Shown: positions 34,579 to 44,246, counted from the first letter of the stretch. The stretch: DNA of 56,636 nt from Lachnospiraceae bacterium (GCA_022796795.1 JAAWJI010000025.1:1-56636), one strand, 5' to 3'. Program-made: numbers and translations. The notes: generated by a model from the letters alone, not told the origin.

Positions 34579-35775
34579 TCAGCCTTTCCGGGAGCTTTGG
34601 CAGCCATAGGTCTTCCGGGCCACTCCCAGCTCCTCATTAGCCGGAATCACATGGATGGCGACCGGGGAATCCGGCAGGGAGATCACGGCGTTTTCTGTGT
34701 AGGAGACATTTTTGGCAGGATCCAGCCAGATTCCCATGTGTCCCAGAGAATCGCAGACCTTTTGCCGCACCGTGGCGCTGTGCTCCCCGATGCCTCCCGT
34801 AAAGACCAGGTGGTCAAGTCCCCCCAGCTCTGCATAGTAGGAGCCGATATAACGGATAATTCCGTTGCAGAAAATCTCAATAGCCAGAGCAGCCCGTTCA
34901 TTTCCCTGATCCGCGGCCTCTTCCACCAGACGCAGGTCATTGCTGACTCCGGAGATTCCCAGGAGCCCGCCCTTTTTGCTCAGGCCTTCCAGCACCTCAT
35001 CCAAAGGCATGCCTTCTTTTAACAGGAAGGGGATGATAAAGGGATCCATATCCCCGTTTCGGTTAGACTGGATCAGTCCTGTCTGCAGGGAGAGGCCAAA
35101 GCTGGTATCCACGCTTTTTCCGTCGTCAATGGCGCACAGAGAGCCGCTGCCTCCCAGATGGCAGGAGATGGCTTTCCCTGTACTGCCGTATTTATTAGCC
35201 AGAGTGTCCGCCACATAGCTGTGAGAGGCTCCGTGATAGCCGAGACGTTCAATGCCGTACTTTTCATACCATTCATAGGGGATTCCGTAGAGCTTGCGCT
35301 CCAGGGGAATGGTGGTGTGAAAGGCTGTCTCAAAGGCGCCTACCAGCATGGCCTGGGGAGTAAGGGCCTGAAACTGCCGGATAGCCTCCAGATAGGGAAT
35401 ATTGTGCGCCGGGGCAACCACCAGATAATCCTCCATGCCCTTCAGGACCTCCGGGGTCAGCTCGTGGATTCCATAATACCCCTTGGACAGCACGGTCTTA
35501 AAGCCCACCCGCTTAAGCTCCCCCAGGTTTTTCAGCACGCCGGTTTCCGGATCCAGCAGGGAATCCAGAAACATGCGGATTCCCTCGGTATATGTAGGGA
35601 TACAAAGGTTTTCCCGAAAAACCTTAAAACCGTCCGGCTTCCTGAAATGATATATAGCGCTGTCGCGGCTGCCTACCCGCTCCACCTTGCCTTCAGCCAG
35701 GACCAGATCACCCGGCATATCAAAAAGCTTAAACTTCAAAGAGGTGCTTCCCGCATTGCATACTAAAACCTTCAT
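34579..35775 (-). CDS. Divergent acetate-kinase-family protein
   Basis: The 398-residue protein is an ASKHA acetate/propionate kinase homologue over its full length. It keeps NAGSTSLK at the start, GYHGASH, SVDTSFG, the Arg of NRNGDMDP and TGGIGEHS. It departs from Methanosarcina AckA at key sites: R91 in GHRVVHGG aligns with K93 in GFKTVLSK, with the HGG lost, and D148 in VFDTAFH aligns with E149 in AFETAFH. Both are essential in the studied enzyme. LGNGSS is also changed to LGGSGS. No pta gene is adjacent. It may use another carboxylate or have lost activity, so I do not assign ackA. Confidence 0.8.
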   Translation of the reverse strand: MKVLVCNAGSTSLKFKLFDMPGDLVLAEGKVERVGSRDSAIYHFRKPDGFKVFRENLCIPTYTEGIRMFLDSLLDPETGVLKNLGELKRVGFKTVLSKGYYGIHELTPEVLKGMEDYLVVAPAHNIPYLEAIRQFQALTPQAMLVGAFETAFHTTIPLERKLYGIPYEWYEKYGIERLGYHGASHSYVADTLANKYGSTGKAISCHLGGSGSLCAIDDGKSVDTSFGLSLQTGLIQSNRNGDMDPFIIPFLLKEGMPLDEVLEGLSKKGGLLGISGVSNDLRLVEEAADQGNERAALAIEIFCNGIIRYIGSYYAELGGLDHLVFTGGIGEHSATVRQKVCDSLGHMGIWLDPAKNVSYTENAVISLPDSPVAIHVIPANEELGVARKTYGCQSSRKG

Positions 35776-35979
35776 GAAAAATCTCCTTTTCTTGTAATTC
35801 TGTCCATGTAAAATGATAGAACTGCTGATACCAGTATATCCAATTCACAAAACCAATGCAAGAAAAAGAAAAACGGAATCAACAGCAACAGCCGGGAATC
35901 AGCCGGGCAGAGATCCCCGTTTGCCTTAGATCTGTCTGCCCCCTGCCCGGCGCCTCTTCCCATTTTCTAAAAAGCACGC

Positions 35980-36528
35980 CTACTGTTCCATCTGTCTTCC
36001 CAGAAACCCGGCTGCCGACAAAGCCAGTTTCTGCTCTGTATCCCCCATTTTTGTCCGGGGATCCCGGCTAAAGAGAATAACCGCGCCAATAGCGTCTCCC
36101 TCACACAGGATGGGACTGATAGTCTGGGCATAGCAGTCCTCCATATCCTCATTGATAATGCGCACATATCTGCGCTCGCCGGAGCCAGCCTGCAGGCTCT
36201 CCCGTTCCTGGATCACATCTTCCAGCTGTTTGCTGATGGGTTTTCCCAGATAGTCCTTTTTTGCGCCGCCGGCTGCCGCAATCACCGCGTCCCGGTCGGC
36301 CACACAGACCATAAGGCCTGTGGTTTGGGCCAGGCTTTCCGCATACTGCCGGGCAAACAGGCCAAGCTCTCCAATGGGAGAATATTTTTTCAGGATGATT
36401 TCCCCCTCACGGTCAGTAAATATTTCCAGCGGATCCCCCTCACGGATCCGGAGTGTTCTGCGGATTTCCTTGGGAATTACCACACGTCCCAGGTCATCAA
36501 TGCGTCTAACAATTCCAGTCGCTTTCAA
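35980..36528 (-). CDS. spoVT: Stage V sporulation protein T (AbrB-type regulator)
   Basis: The 182-residue protein begins MKATGIVRRIDDLGRVVIPK, nearly the exact SpoVT swapped-hairpin DNA-binding domain (residues 1-50). A GAF-like C-terminal domain follows. SpoVT regulates late forespore genes, so its presence implies endospore formation. I start at TTG 36528, which gives the family's usual first residue and length and has GGAGGAGAG ending a few bases upstream. The ATG at 36543 has no such site. Confidence 0.93.
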   Translation of the reverse strand: MKATGIVRRIDDLGRVVIPKEIRRTLRIREGDPLEIFTDREGEIILKKYSPIGELGLFARQYAESLAQTTGLMVCVADRDAVIAAAGGAKKDYLGKPISKQLEDVIQERESLQAGSGERRYVRIINEDMEDCYAQTISPILCEGDAIGAVILFSRDPRTKMGDTEQKLALSAAGFLGRQMEQ

Positions 36529-36732
36529 TTCTCTCTCCTCCATCTTCCAGAAGGCGTAAAGCCTCCCTTGTTTCTTCGTTGTCTATGATGATAGTTATTA
36601 TTTGTAAAAAATGGTGGATTATGCGTAAGATTTGCTAAAAAGTTACTTTGTGAATGTTACCAGCTGGGGACAAGGATACAGAGCAGACAGGGACAGGCAC
36701 AAAGATGTTCCCTATGAGGCCGATACAGAATG

Positions 36733-36762
36733 TTTACATTTTGGAGATCTTGGGGTTATACT
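36733..36762 (+). promoter_or_regulatory. Promoter of the two-component operon
   Basis: TTTACA (36733-36738) and TATACT (36757-36762) are 18 bases apart and lie 75 bases upstream of the response regulator. The 294-base gap back to spoVT has no gene. Confidence 0.5.
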
Positions 36763-36837
36763 TATCTGGTAGATTAAAATCAGGAGCATAGACAGGTTTG
36801 GAAATTAGACAGATTTGGAAATGAAAAAGAGGGAGTT

Positions 36838-37515
36838 ATGGACGAGCGGAAGATTTTGATTATTGAGGATGAAAAGCCCATTGCAAATATTTTAAAGTAT
36901 GGATTTGAGAAGGAGGGCTTTCTGGTGGAGTGCGCCTACACAGGGGGCGAGGGATTTGCCATGGCCTGCAAGGAGCCGCCGGATCTGGTGCTGCTGGACT
37001 GGATGCTTCCGGATTTAAGCGGCGTGGATGTGTGCCGTATGCTGACGGAGCAGTATAACCTGCCCATTGTGATGCTGACGGCCCGGGGAAATATGGAGGA
37101 TAAGCTGTACGGCCTGGAGTCCGGAGCCGACGACTATATTACAAAGCCCTTTGACCTTAGGGAGGTGGTAGCGCGGGTCCGGACCATTTTGCGCAGGCTG
37201 GATAAGGCAAATGGAAGGGAAGAGGAGGAGCGTTGTGTCTTTGGGGAACTGACGGTGGTGGAGCGGGAGCACAGCGTTTTCCGGAATGGGGAGACTCTAA
37301 ACCTGACGCCCAAGGAATATGAGCTTTTGCTGTTTTTTCTCAAGCATCCCCGCCAGGTGTTTACCAGAGGAATACTGCTGGATCGGATTTGGGGATATGA
37401 TTTTGCCGGGGATACCCGGACTGTGGATATCCATGTGCAGCGCATTCGCAAAAAAGCAGGGCTTGACGAGACCCTGGTAACGATTTTTGGAGTGGGGTAT
37501 AAGTATGTTCCGTAA
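36838..37515 (+). CDS. OmpR/PhoB-family response regulator
   Basis: The 225-residue protein has a receiver domain with acidic pocket IIEDE, phospho-acceptor D54 in LLDWMLPD, T81 and K103 (TKPFD). A C-terminal winged helix follows (LTPKEYELLLFFLKHPRQVFTRGILLDRIWGYDF, then RTVDIHVQRIRKKAG). It is the DNA-binding output of the kinase encoded next. The kinase start lies within its last four codons. Target genes are unknown; the lipoprotein two genes on shares the operon. Confidence 0.93.
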   Translation: MDERKILIIEDEKPIANILKYGFEKEGFLVECAYTGGEGFAMACKEPPDLVLLDWMLPDLSGVDVCRMLTEQYNLPIVMLTARGNMEDKLYGLESGADDYITKPFDLREVVARVRTILRRLDKANGREEEERCVFGELTVVEREHSVFRNGETLNLTPKEYELLLFFLKHPRQVFTRGILLDRIWGYDFAGDTRTVDIHVQRIRKKAGLDETLVTIFGVGYKYVP

Positions 37516-39010
37516 AAAGGGAAAAATCCGGTTTGGCATCCGCTTTCAGATGGCAATGGGGATCCTGGTGGTATTCTGGATCGGAGTTCTGGCTATGTAC
37601 TGGGAAATCCATACGCAGATTCAGCGCAGCCAGGAGGAGCAGATTACCCAGGAGATGCAGGAGATTCGGGAAAACACCCGTATTTACGTGCGTCAGCTTT
37701 TGATGATGAACAATGCCAACAACGACGAGGCCAGCTATCGGCAGATCGCCGGGGATATTGCCCAGGAGATGCACAGCATGAGCGGCCGCATGCTGAATGT
37801 GCTGGATAAGGAGGGCAAATACCTGGAGGGGAGCAGCAGCTTTTTACAGGAGGCGCCAAAAGAAGACCTTACGATTGCCCTGGAGGGCTCCGCTGCCTTC
37901 ACCATAACCTATCCCCAGGAGGATCAGATGATCGTCTGGTTCTCTATGCCCATGGAAATTGAGGGGAGGACCGTGGGGATCGTCCGCTATCAGATCGACG
38001 AGTCCTGGCTGTTCCTCCAGGGAAAGCAGACGGAAAATCTGGTTTTGCGCACCTCAGTGGTTGTGTTTGGGGTGACGCTTCTCTTGCTTTTGGTGCTTTT
38101 GGGGAGAATGCTGCAGCCCATCCAGAAGCTTACCTGGGTTTCCCGGCAGGTAACGCAGGATCTGGTGCGGGAGCAGGTGGATACCCAGATGCTGGCAGGA
38201 CTGGCAGATTCCCGCCGCCGGGATGAGGTAGGGGAGCTGTCCCGGAATTTCCGCATTATGCTGGAGACTCTGGGGGCTCAGTTTCAGAAGATGCGGGACG
38301 ACCAGGAGCGGATTATACAGCTTCTGGGCAGCCGCCAGGAGTTCTATAATAATGTAACCCATGAGCTGAAGACGCCTCTGACCACCATACAGGGCTACGC
38401 CCAGCTTATGGAGGCGGACAAGGGAGCGGATGCAAAGCTTACGGATCAGGGACTGCACCATATTCTACAGGAGTCCACCAGGCTTCATCAGATGGTGCTG
38501 CAGCTGTTGGAGATGTCAGACAGGGATCTCTATATGGAGAAGCAGGTGCTGAACCTGGCGGAGGTGGCCCGCAGCGTGGCAGGGGCAATGTCCATCAAGG
38601 CGGAGCGGTACGGCATGCGGATCGACACAGAGCTTCCCCAGGAGCTTTTTGTGCTGGGGCTTCCGGAACGGCTGCGCCAGGTGCTGATTAATCTGGTGGA
38701 CAATGCCATTAAGTATGGGGAAAGTCATACGGAAATCCGGATCCAGGGAATGAGGAAGGAGGGATTTGTGCTTATGTCTGTGTGGAATCACGGGAAGGGC
38801 CTTAACGCCGAGGATAAGGTCCGGGTGTTTGAGCCCTTTTACCGGACAGACAAGGCCTATTCCCGGGAGCAGGGCAGCGCGGGCCTGGGCCTTTCCATCT
38901 GCCGGAAGATTCTGCGAGAGCATGGGGGGACCATCGGGGTGGAAAGCGAGCCGGGAGAGCAGACCATGTTTTATTTCCGATTACAGGAAGCGGAGGCGGA
39001 ACATTCATGA
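37505..39010 (+). CDS. Sensor histidine kinase
   Basis: The 501-residue kinase has a first span near residues 15-35, an extracellular sensor loop of about 140 residues and a second span (about 180-205). HAMP, DHp and ATPase domains follow. The phospho-acceptor is H286 in NNVTHELKTPLTT, the N box is LVDNAIKYGE and the G boxes include SAGLGLSICRKILREHGG. Start ATG 37505 overlaps the response regulator by 11 bases; the frame six codons earlier lacks support. Signal unknown. A lipoprotein gene overlaps its stop. Confidence 0.93.
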   Translation: MFRKKGKIRFGIRFQMAMGILVVFWIGVLAMYWEIHTQIQRSQEEQITQEMQEIRENTRIYVRQLLMMNNANNDEASYRQIAGDIAQEMHSMSGRMLNVLDKEGKYLEGSSSFLQEAPKEDLTIALEGSAAFTITYPQEDQMIVWFSMPMEIEGRTVGIVRYQIDESWLFLQGKQTENLVLRTSVVVFGVTLLLLLVLLGRMLQPIQKLTWVSRQVTQDLVREQVDTQMLAGLADSRRRDEVGELSRNFRIMLETLGAQFQKMRDDQERIIQLLGSRQEFYNNVTHELKTPLTTIQGYAQLMEADKGADAKLTDQGLHHILQESTRLHQMVLQLLEMSDRDLYMEKQVLNLAEVARSVAGAMSIKAERYGMRIDTELPQELFVLGLPERLRQVLINLVDNAIKYGESHTEIRIQGMRKEGFVLMSVWNHGKGLNAEDKVRVFEPFYRTDKAYSREQGSAGLGLSICRKILREHGGTIGVESEPGEQTMFYFRLQEAEAEHS

Positions 39011-40521
39011 AGGGTAGAAAAAGAAAGAACAAAAGACGAAAGAATTCCCGGATGCCGGCTCTTATTTTGGCCGTATGCATGGGGGCAGGCCTCCTTTCCG
39101 GCTGCACGCCCAGGGAGAAAACCATCAGGCTGCCGGACAGCCAGGCGGTGGAGACGGAGCAGCAAAGTGATCAGGATGACTTTACGGTAAAACGAATTTA
39201 CACCTATGATTACAATTCGGACCCTATGCTGGATCGGAGCGCCTTTCTGGCGGATTGCGGGGCTCATGAGGTGCGGATTCTGGCTTCCGGCTCTGGGCTT
39301 TTGGAATCCGGCTATGTGAATCAGTGTCTGGAAAGCCGTCAGGTGGATTACCGCTACGGTTTTTATGACGCCGATGGAGAGCTGAGCTATGAGGAGCTCA
39401 GCGATTACTATGTGGATAAAATTCTGATTTCCCCTACCGGGAAACAGGCCTTGCTCTATGAGGAGAGCCAGGCCGGAGATGTGGGAAGAATATGGCTTTA
39501 CAATTTTCAGGACAAATCCGCTTATCTGTTGTATGAGCGGAGCGTGAAGGAGCTTCAGGAACAAGGCTATGCACAAAGAGGGGAGGAGTCTTGGGAGAAA
39601 AATGAGGACCTGAACAGCGTATTATGGTGGGAAAAGCCTCTGGGCTCCTGGTCGGAGAGCGGGAGATGGGTGACCTTTGACGCCATGGGAATCTATACCT
39701 CCGGCATTTATCTCTACGATACCTGGCGGGAGGATGTTCAGTATAAGAATCCGGACAGGGAATTTTTGGATTTGGATTCCCGGACGGTTCTGAATGCAAA
39801 GGGACACCGGATGCAGGATCAGGAGCTGGAGAGCATTTACAGAGGAGAAGTCCCAATGCTGTCTGCAGAGATTTTTGATTACCAGGAGGGAGCCGGGAGT
39901 TTGTTTTTTATCGAGGAGGATGGAAGAGCGCAGCTCCGGGGTGTGCTCCAGTATCCGCTGTCAGAGCCGGACGCTTCGTGGGAGGAGCAGAATTTCCAGT
40001 TCAATGAGTTTTATATTTATTGTCCCCAGGGGGATTTCCTGCCCTATCTGGGGTATGAACTGGACATGCATAACAAATATATCTCCTATTTATTTAATTT
40101 CCGCAGGGTAGACAGGCTTTTTATATCGGACAATACCTCCTGGACCATTCTGGAAAATCCTGAGGAAGAGAGGGACTGGTCCCCTTTGCTGTTGGATTTT
40201 CAATGTCTGGACGGCCAGAGGATTTTGATGGCAGTGAGCGAGGAGAGCTATTATCTTTCCAACATGGAGGGAGCTGCCTACACAGAGCCGGAATCCGGAA
40301 TGTTTTGGAGTCTTCGGGAGCTGCAGCAGGGGCTGTCCGTGAACTCCGTAAATCTGTACCTGTATTCCCCTCTGGAGGGAGAGCGCCAGCTGCTCTATAA
40401 GGGTCTTAAGAACCTGATTCATATGGAATATGATGAGAGCAGCCGGCGAATACTCCTGGAAACCTGGGAGGGCATAGCTCCGGAATATGGGCAGAGACGG
40501 TGTACTATACTGGAGCTTTAA
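39007..40521 (+). CDS. Lipoprotein co-encoded with two-component system, probable beta-propeller
   Basis: The 504-residue protein starts with a very basic n-region and a lipobox LLSGC (Cys33), so it should be anchored outside the membrane. The rest is rich in short strands such as ISPTGKQALLYE, RIWLYNFQDKSAYLLY and GIYLYDT. These recall TolB/WD-type propeller blades, but I cannot name a family. Its ATG overlaps the kinase stop (ATGA). That tight coupling suggests it feeds a surface signal to the kinase, or is its main target; both are inference. Confidence 0.75.
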   Translation: MKGRKRKNKRRKNSRMPALILAVCMGAGLLSGCTPREKTIRLPDSQAVETEQQSDQDDFTVKRIYTYDYNSDPMLDRSAFLADCGAHEVRILASGSGLLESGYVNQCLESRQVDYRYGFYDADGELSYEELSDYYVDKILISPTGKQALLYEESQAGDVGRIWLYNFQDKSAYLLYERSVKELQEQGYAQRGEESWEKNEDLNSVLWWEKPLGSWSESGRWVTFDAMGIYTSGIYLYDTWREDVQYKNPDREFLDLDSRTVLNAKGHRMQDQELESIYRGEVPMLSAEIFDYQEGAGSLFFIEEDGRAQLRGVLQYPLSEPDASWEEQNFQFNEFYIYCPQGDFLPYLGYELDMHNKYISYLFNFRRVDRLFISDNTSWTILENPEEERDWSPLLLDFQCLDGQRILMAVSEESYYLSNMEGAAYTEPESGMFWSLRELQQGLSVNSVNLYLYSPLEGERQLLYKGLKNLIHMEYDESSRRILLETWEGIAPEYGQRRCTILEL

Positions 40522-40582
40522 AAAATAAGGAGTGAGAGAAAGGCGCCTGCCAGGGAGACGCCTTTAAAGAGTGCCGGAGCCG

Positions 40583-42517
40583 TCATACCTCCTGTTCCTG
40601 ATCTGAGAAATAGACTTTGTACCAGGTCAGGAAGGAATAGATGGCCCAGATCTTGTAGTTGGTCCGTCCCCTGCCGCAGCCTTTTCCTTTCAACAGCTCC
40701 TTCAGGGCATCAGGATTAAAATATTTTTTTGCAGCCGGGGAGGAAAAAGCTTCCTCCAGTTTTTGCTTTCCCAGCTCTGAGTTCAGGAAGCTGCCCAGGG
40801 GAACCGGGAAGCCAAGCTTGCGGCGCTGGCTGGTGTCCCAGGGAAGATGACGGGCGGCAGCCTCCCGGAACAATTCTTTGGAGACCTGGTCCTTTTGCTT
40901 GTATTGGGCCGGCAGGACCCTGGCCGCTTCAAAAACCTCCCGGTCCAGATAGGGAACCCGGACCTCCAGAGAATGAGCCATGCTCATGCGGTCAGCCTTG
41001 CGCAGAATGTCTCCGGGGAGCCAGTGAAGCAGATCAATGTACTGCATCCGGCTGGCGTCGTCCAGATTTCCAGCGTTTTTGTAATCCTGGGCCAGCAGCT
41101 CCTGGGGAGACTGGGCCCGGGTGCGGATCTTCAGAAGAGATTTACGCTCTTTCTCGGAAAACAGATTTACATTGCCGATATATCGTTCCTCCACAGTTTT
41201 GCTGCCACGGATCAGGAAACTTCTCCCCTTTAGATCCGGCAGAATGGCAGCAGCTGCCGCCAGACCTTTGCGGAGAAACAGGGGAAGCTTCTGATATCCC
41301 CGAAGGGCATTGGGTTCGCAGTAAATACAGTAGCCGCCGAAGAGCTCATCGGAACCTTCCCCGGAAACCACCACCCGCACCTTGCGGGAAGCTTCCCGGG
41401 ACACAAAATACAGGGCCACGGCCGAGGGATCTCCAAAGGGCTCATCCATATAGTACAGCACCTCCGGCACAGCATCCCAGAATTCCTTTTCCGAGATACG
41501 CTTTCCGTAATGCTCCAGGTTCAGCTGTTCAGACAGATCCTTTGCCAGGGGGACCTCATTGTAGCGGGAGGGCTCGCTTCCGAAGCCTACGGTAAAGGAT
41601 TTATCCCCGGTAAACTCTGCTGCAATAAGGCTGGAGTCCACGCCGCCGGAGAGAAAGGTGCCCACCTCCACGTCAGCGATCATATGGGTCTTCACCGAAT
41701 CCTCAATGGCGTGCTCGATTCGCTCCAAATGATCCTGCCGGTGCAGGAAGTTGAGATTCGAGGCGGGATCCAGATTGGGGTTCTCCGGAAACAGCTTGGG
41801 CGTGAAATACCGGCGGAGCTCCAGCACCACGCTGTCCTGTTGGTATTTCAGGTGATGTCCGGGGCGGAGCTGGTAAATGCCCTGAAAGAAGGTTTCATCC
41901 AGCACAGAATACTGGAAGGACAGATACTGCTCCAGGGCCTCCTCATTCAGCTTTTTCTCATAGCCGGGATAGGTCAGGATGCTTTTGATCTCCGAGGCAA
42001 AAATAAAGCTGCCGTTGATCAGGGCATAGTAGAAGGGCTTAATGCCGAAAAAGTCCCGTGCGGCATAGAGATGCTGCTTTGTCTCGTCCCAAATGGCAAA
42101 GGCGAACATGCCCCGAAGATGCTCGGGAAGATGCTCTCCCCATTCCTCATAGCCATGGATCAGCACCTCGGAATCGCCCTCTGTGGAGAACTGGTGCCCG
42201 GCTGCGGCCAGTTCCCGTCGAAGCTCCTGGTAGTTGTAGATTTCTCCATTAAAGACCAGAACCTTGTCGCCGGTTTCATTGGTCAGGGGCTGCATACCGC
42301 TCTCCAGATCAATGATGCTAAGGCGCCGGAAGCCCAGAGCCACATGCCTGGACATCCAGGTGCGCCCCTGGTCAGGACCCCGGTGAACCAGGGCGGCCAT
42401 CATGCGATCCAGAACGACTTCCTCAGGGGAAGCAGATGCCTCCATGGTGTTTTCCGTATGTAAAAGAGAGTCATAGTCTGTTTTTGTTTTTTCGATAAAT
42501 CCGCAAATTCCGCACAT
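40583..42517 (-). CDS. asnB: Asparagine synthase (glutamine-hydrolysing)
   Basis: The 644-residue enzyme starts MCGICGF, whose Cys is the glutaminase nucleophile after Met removal. The N-terminal Ntn domain also shows LVFNGEIYNYQELR and DSEVLIHGYEEWG. The synthetase domain has the PP-loop SGGVDSSLIA near residue 270. It makes asparagine from aspartate, glutamine and ATP. Its length matches the Bacillus AsnB-type form, which can alternatively amidate cell-envelope acids in some relatives. The ATG gives the required Met-Cys start, with GAGGTGG upstream. No operon partner is evident. Confidence 0.92.
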   Translation of the reverse strand: MCGICGFIEKTKTDYDSLLHTENTMEASASPEEVVLDRMMAALVHRGPDQGRTWMSRHVALGFRRLSIIDLESGMQPLTNETGDKVLVFNGEIYNYQELRRELAAAGHQFSTEGDSEVLIHGYEEWGEHLPEHLRGMFAFAIWDETKQHLYAARDFFGIKPFYYALINGSFIFASEIKSILTYPGYEKKLNEEALEQYLSFQYSVLDETFFQGIYQLRPGHHLKYQQDSVVLELRRYFTPKLFPENPNLDPASNLNFLHRQDHLERIEHAIEDSVKTHMIADVEVGTFLSGGVDSSLIAAEFTGDKSFTVGFGSEPSRYNEVPLAKDLSEQLNLEHYGKRISEKEFWDAVPEVLYYMDEPFGDPSAVALYFVSREASRKVRVVVSGEGSDELFGGYCIYCEPNALRGYQKLPLFLRKGLAAAAAILPDLKGRSFLIRGSKTVEERYIGNVNLFSEKERKSLLKIRTRAQSPQELLAQDYKNAGNLDDASRMQYIDLLHWLPGDILRKADRMSMAHSLEVRVPYLDREVFEAARVLPAQYKQKDQVSKELFREAAARHLPWDTSQRRKLGFPVPLGSFLNSELGKQKLEEAFSSPAAKKYFNPDALKELLKGKGCGRGRTNYKIWAIYSFLTWYKVYFSDQEQEV

Positions 42518-42712
42518 AATCAAACCACCTCGCCAGATATTTCAGGAACTGCAGGCATGGCCTGCATCTGATGATCGTATCTTAGCAAGGTGGTATTTCC
42601 CTGAATTTGCAATTTTGTATCGAAAATGTAACAAGTTGTAACCAGGTGGTTAAAAGTGGTGCCAAAACACTGACACGGGAAAAATCTGAAAAAATCAGGC
42701 AAAACGAAGGAC

Positions 42713-44167
42713 TTACAATGTCTGGCTCATCTGATCCAGGAGTCCGGATTTGATGCGGAAAAGCTTATCCGACAGATCCACATAAACCTTGTGGGGATTG
42801 GTAAGCCGCCGGCTCTCATCCCACAAAGTTTCCTGCTCCTGTTTGCAATAATCCCGGATTTCCATTACCGAAGGGGATTGATATACGCAATGCCCTTTCT
42901 GGAAGACAGGAACCAGAAGCTCCCGCATGGTGTAGGCGCCGCCCTTAAGCTTTGTTTTCTTCCAGGTCTCAATAGAATCAAAAATCAAAAGATCCTGAGA
43001 TACGTCAAAGGTTTCGTCTGCCAGGCAGATCAGGTCCGCCTTCATTTTCCCTGTATCCTTCTCGTAGATACGGAAGATGGTTTTGTTTCCCGGGTTGGTG
43101 ATCTTTTCCGTATTTTCCGACAGCTTAATCTTGGGAATAAATTCTCCCTCCTCATCCTGTACGGCGGCCAGCTTGTAGACGCCCCCAAAGGCAGGACAGT
43201 CGCTGGAGGTAATCATGTTGGTGCCTACGCCCCAGGAGGTAATCTGTGCTCCCTGGCCCTTTAAACTTGTAATCAGGTATTCATCCAGATCGCTGGAGGC
43301 GGAAATCACGGCGTCCGGGAATCCTGCGTCGTCCAGCATTTTTCTTGCCTTTTTGGACATATAGGCCAGATCCCCGCTATCCAGGCGGATTCCGTAGAAG
43401 TTAAGGGGAATTCCCGCGTCCCGCATTTCCTGAAATACCCGAATCGCGTTGGGAACCCCGGATTTTAAGGTGTCGTAGGTGTCCGCCAGCAAAATACAGG
43501 CGTTGGGATACAGGTCCGCATAGGTTTTAAAGGCAGTATATTCATCGGGAAAGCTCATGATCCAGCTGTGGGCGTGGGTTCCCTTTACAGGCACGTCAAA
43601 GAGCTGCCCGGCCAGTACATTGGAGGTGCCGATGCAGCCGCCGATCATGGCAGCCCGGGCGCCGTAGATCCCCGCGTCCGGTCCCTGGGCCCGGCGCAGG
43701 CCGAATTCCATAATGCCGTCTCCCTTGGCCGCGTGAACCACCCGGGAGGTCTTGGTGGCGATCAGGCTCTGGTGATTGATAATGGTGAGAATGGCGGTTT
43801 CCACCAGCTGAGCCTCCATAATGGGAGCAATGACCTTTAAAAGGGGCTCTCTGGGAAATACTACGGTTCCCTCCGGAATGGCGTAAATATCTCCGGAAAA
43901 ATGAAACTCCTTCAGATAATCCAGGAAATCCTCGTCAAAAAGATGAAGGCTGCGGAGATAGGAAATATCCTCCGAGGTAAATGTGAGATTCTTAATATAA
44001 TCCATCACCTGCTCCAGTCCTGCGGCGATGGCAAAGCCGTTTCCGCAGGGGTTGCGCCGGTAAAACATGTCAAAAACCACGGTCTCATTGGTCTGGCTCT
44101 TGAAATATCCCTGCATCATGGTCAACTCATACAGATCTGTCATCAGAGTTAAATTCATCGTACTCAT
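42713..44167 (-). CDS. pncB: Nicotinate phosphoribosyltransferase
   Basis: The 484-residue enzyme converts nicotinate plus PRPP to nicotinate mononucleotide for NAD salvage. It begins MTDLYELTMMQGYFK, has the active-site stretch MEFGLRRAQGPDAGI around residue 170, GTHAHSWIMSF and IRLDSGDLAYMSKKARKML. This is the longer Gram-positive form. I start at ATG 44167, with AAAAGGAG upstream; the extended frame above it runs into the leader hairpin. Loss of the usual autophosphorylated His was not checked. A perfect inverted repeat in its leader suggests regulation. Confidence 0.92.
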   Translation of the reverse strand: MSTMNLTLMTDLYELTMMQGYFKSQTNETVVFDMFYRRNPCGNGFAIAAGLEQVMDYIKNLTFTSEDISYLRSLHLFDEDFLDYLKEFHFSGDIYAIPEGTVVFPREPLLKVIAPIMEAQLVETAILTIINHQSLIATKTSRVVHAAKGDGIMEFGLRRAQGPDAGIYGARAAMIGGCIGTSNVLAGQLFDVPVKGTHAHSWIMSFPDEYTAFKTYADLYPNACILLADTYDTLKSGVPNAIRVFQEMRDAGIPLNFYGIRLDSGDLAYMSKKARKMLDDAGFPDAVISASSDLDEYLITSLKGQGAQITSWGVGTNMITSSDCPAFGGVYKLAAVQDEEGEFIPKIKLSENTEKITNPGNKTIFRIYEKDTGKMKADLICLADETFDVSQDLLIFDSIETWKKTKLKGGAYTMRELLVPVFQKGHCVYQSPSVMEIRDYCKQEQETLWDESRRLTNPHKVYVDLSDKLFRIKSGLLDQMSQTL

Positions 44168-44212
44168 AACGGAAAGTTTCTCCTTTTCCCAGGCTTTTGA
44201 TAAGCTGCGGTG

Positions 44213-44246
44213 GTTAGGCCGGTATCTGCCAGCCAACCGGCCTAAC
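44213..44246 (-). promoter_or_regulatory. Perfect inverted repeat in the pncB leader
   Basis: GTTAGGCCGGT (44213-44223) and ACCGGCCTAAC (44236-44246) form an 11-bp stem with a 12-base loop, about 46 bases upstream of the pncB start. It could be an operator for an NAD-responsive repressor or an RNA hairpin near the ribosome site. It matches no NiaR or NrtR consensus that I know. Confidence 0.6.

Noticed and set aside
36640..36665. GTTACTTTGTGAATGTTACC upstream of the two-component genes as another REP-like unit.
   Set aside because: The halves are direct rather than inverted and do not match the GTTACTG/CAGTAAC palindrome well enough.
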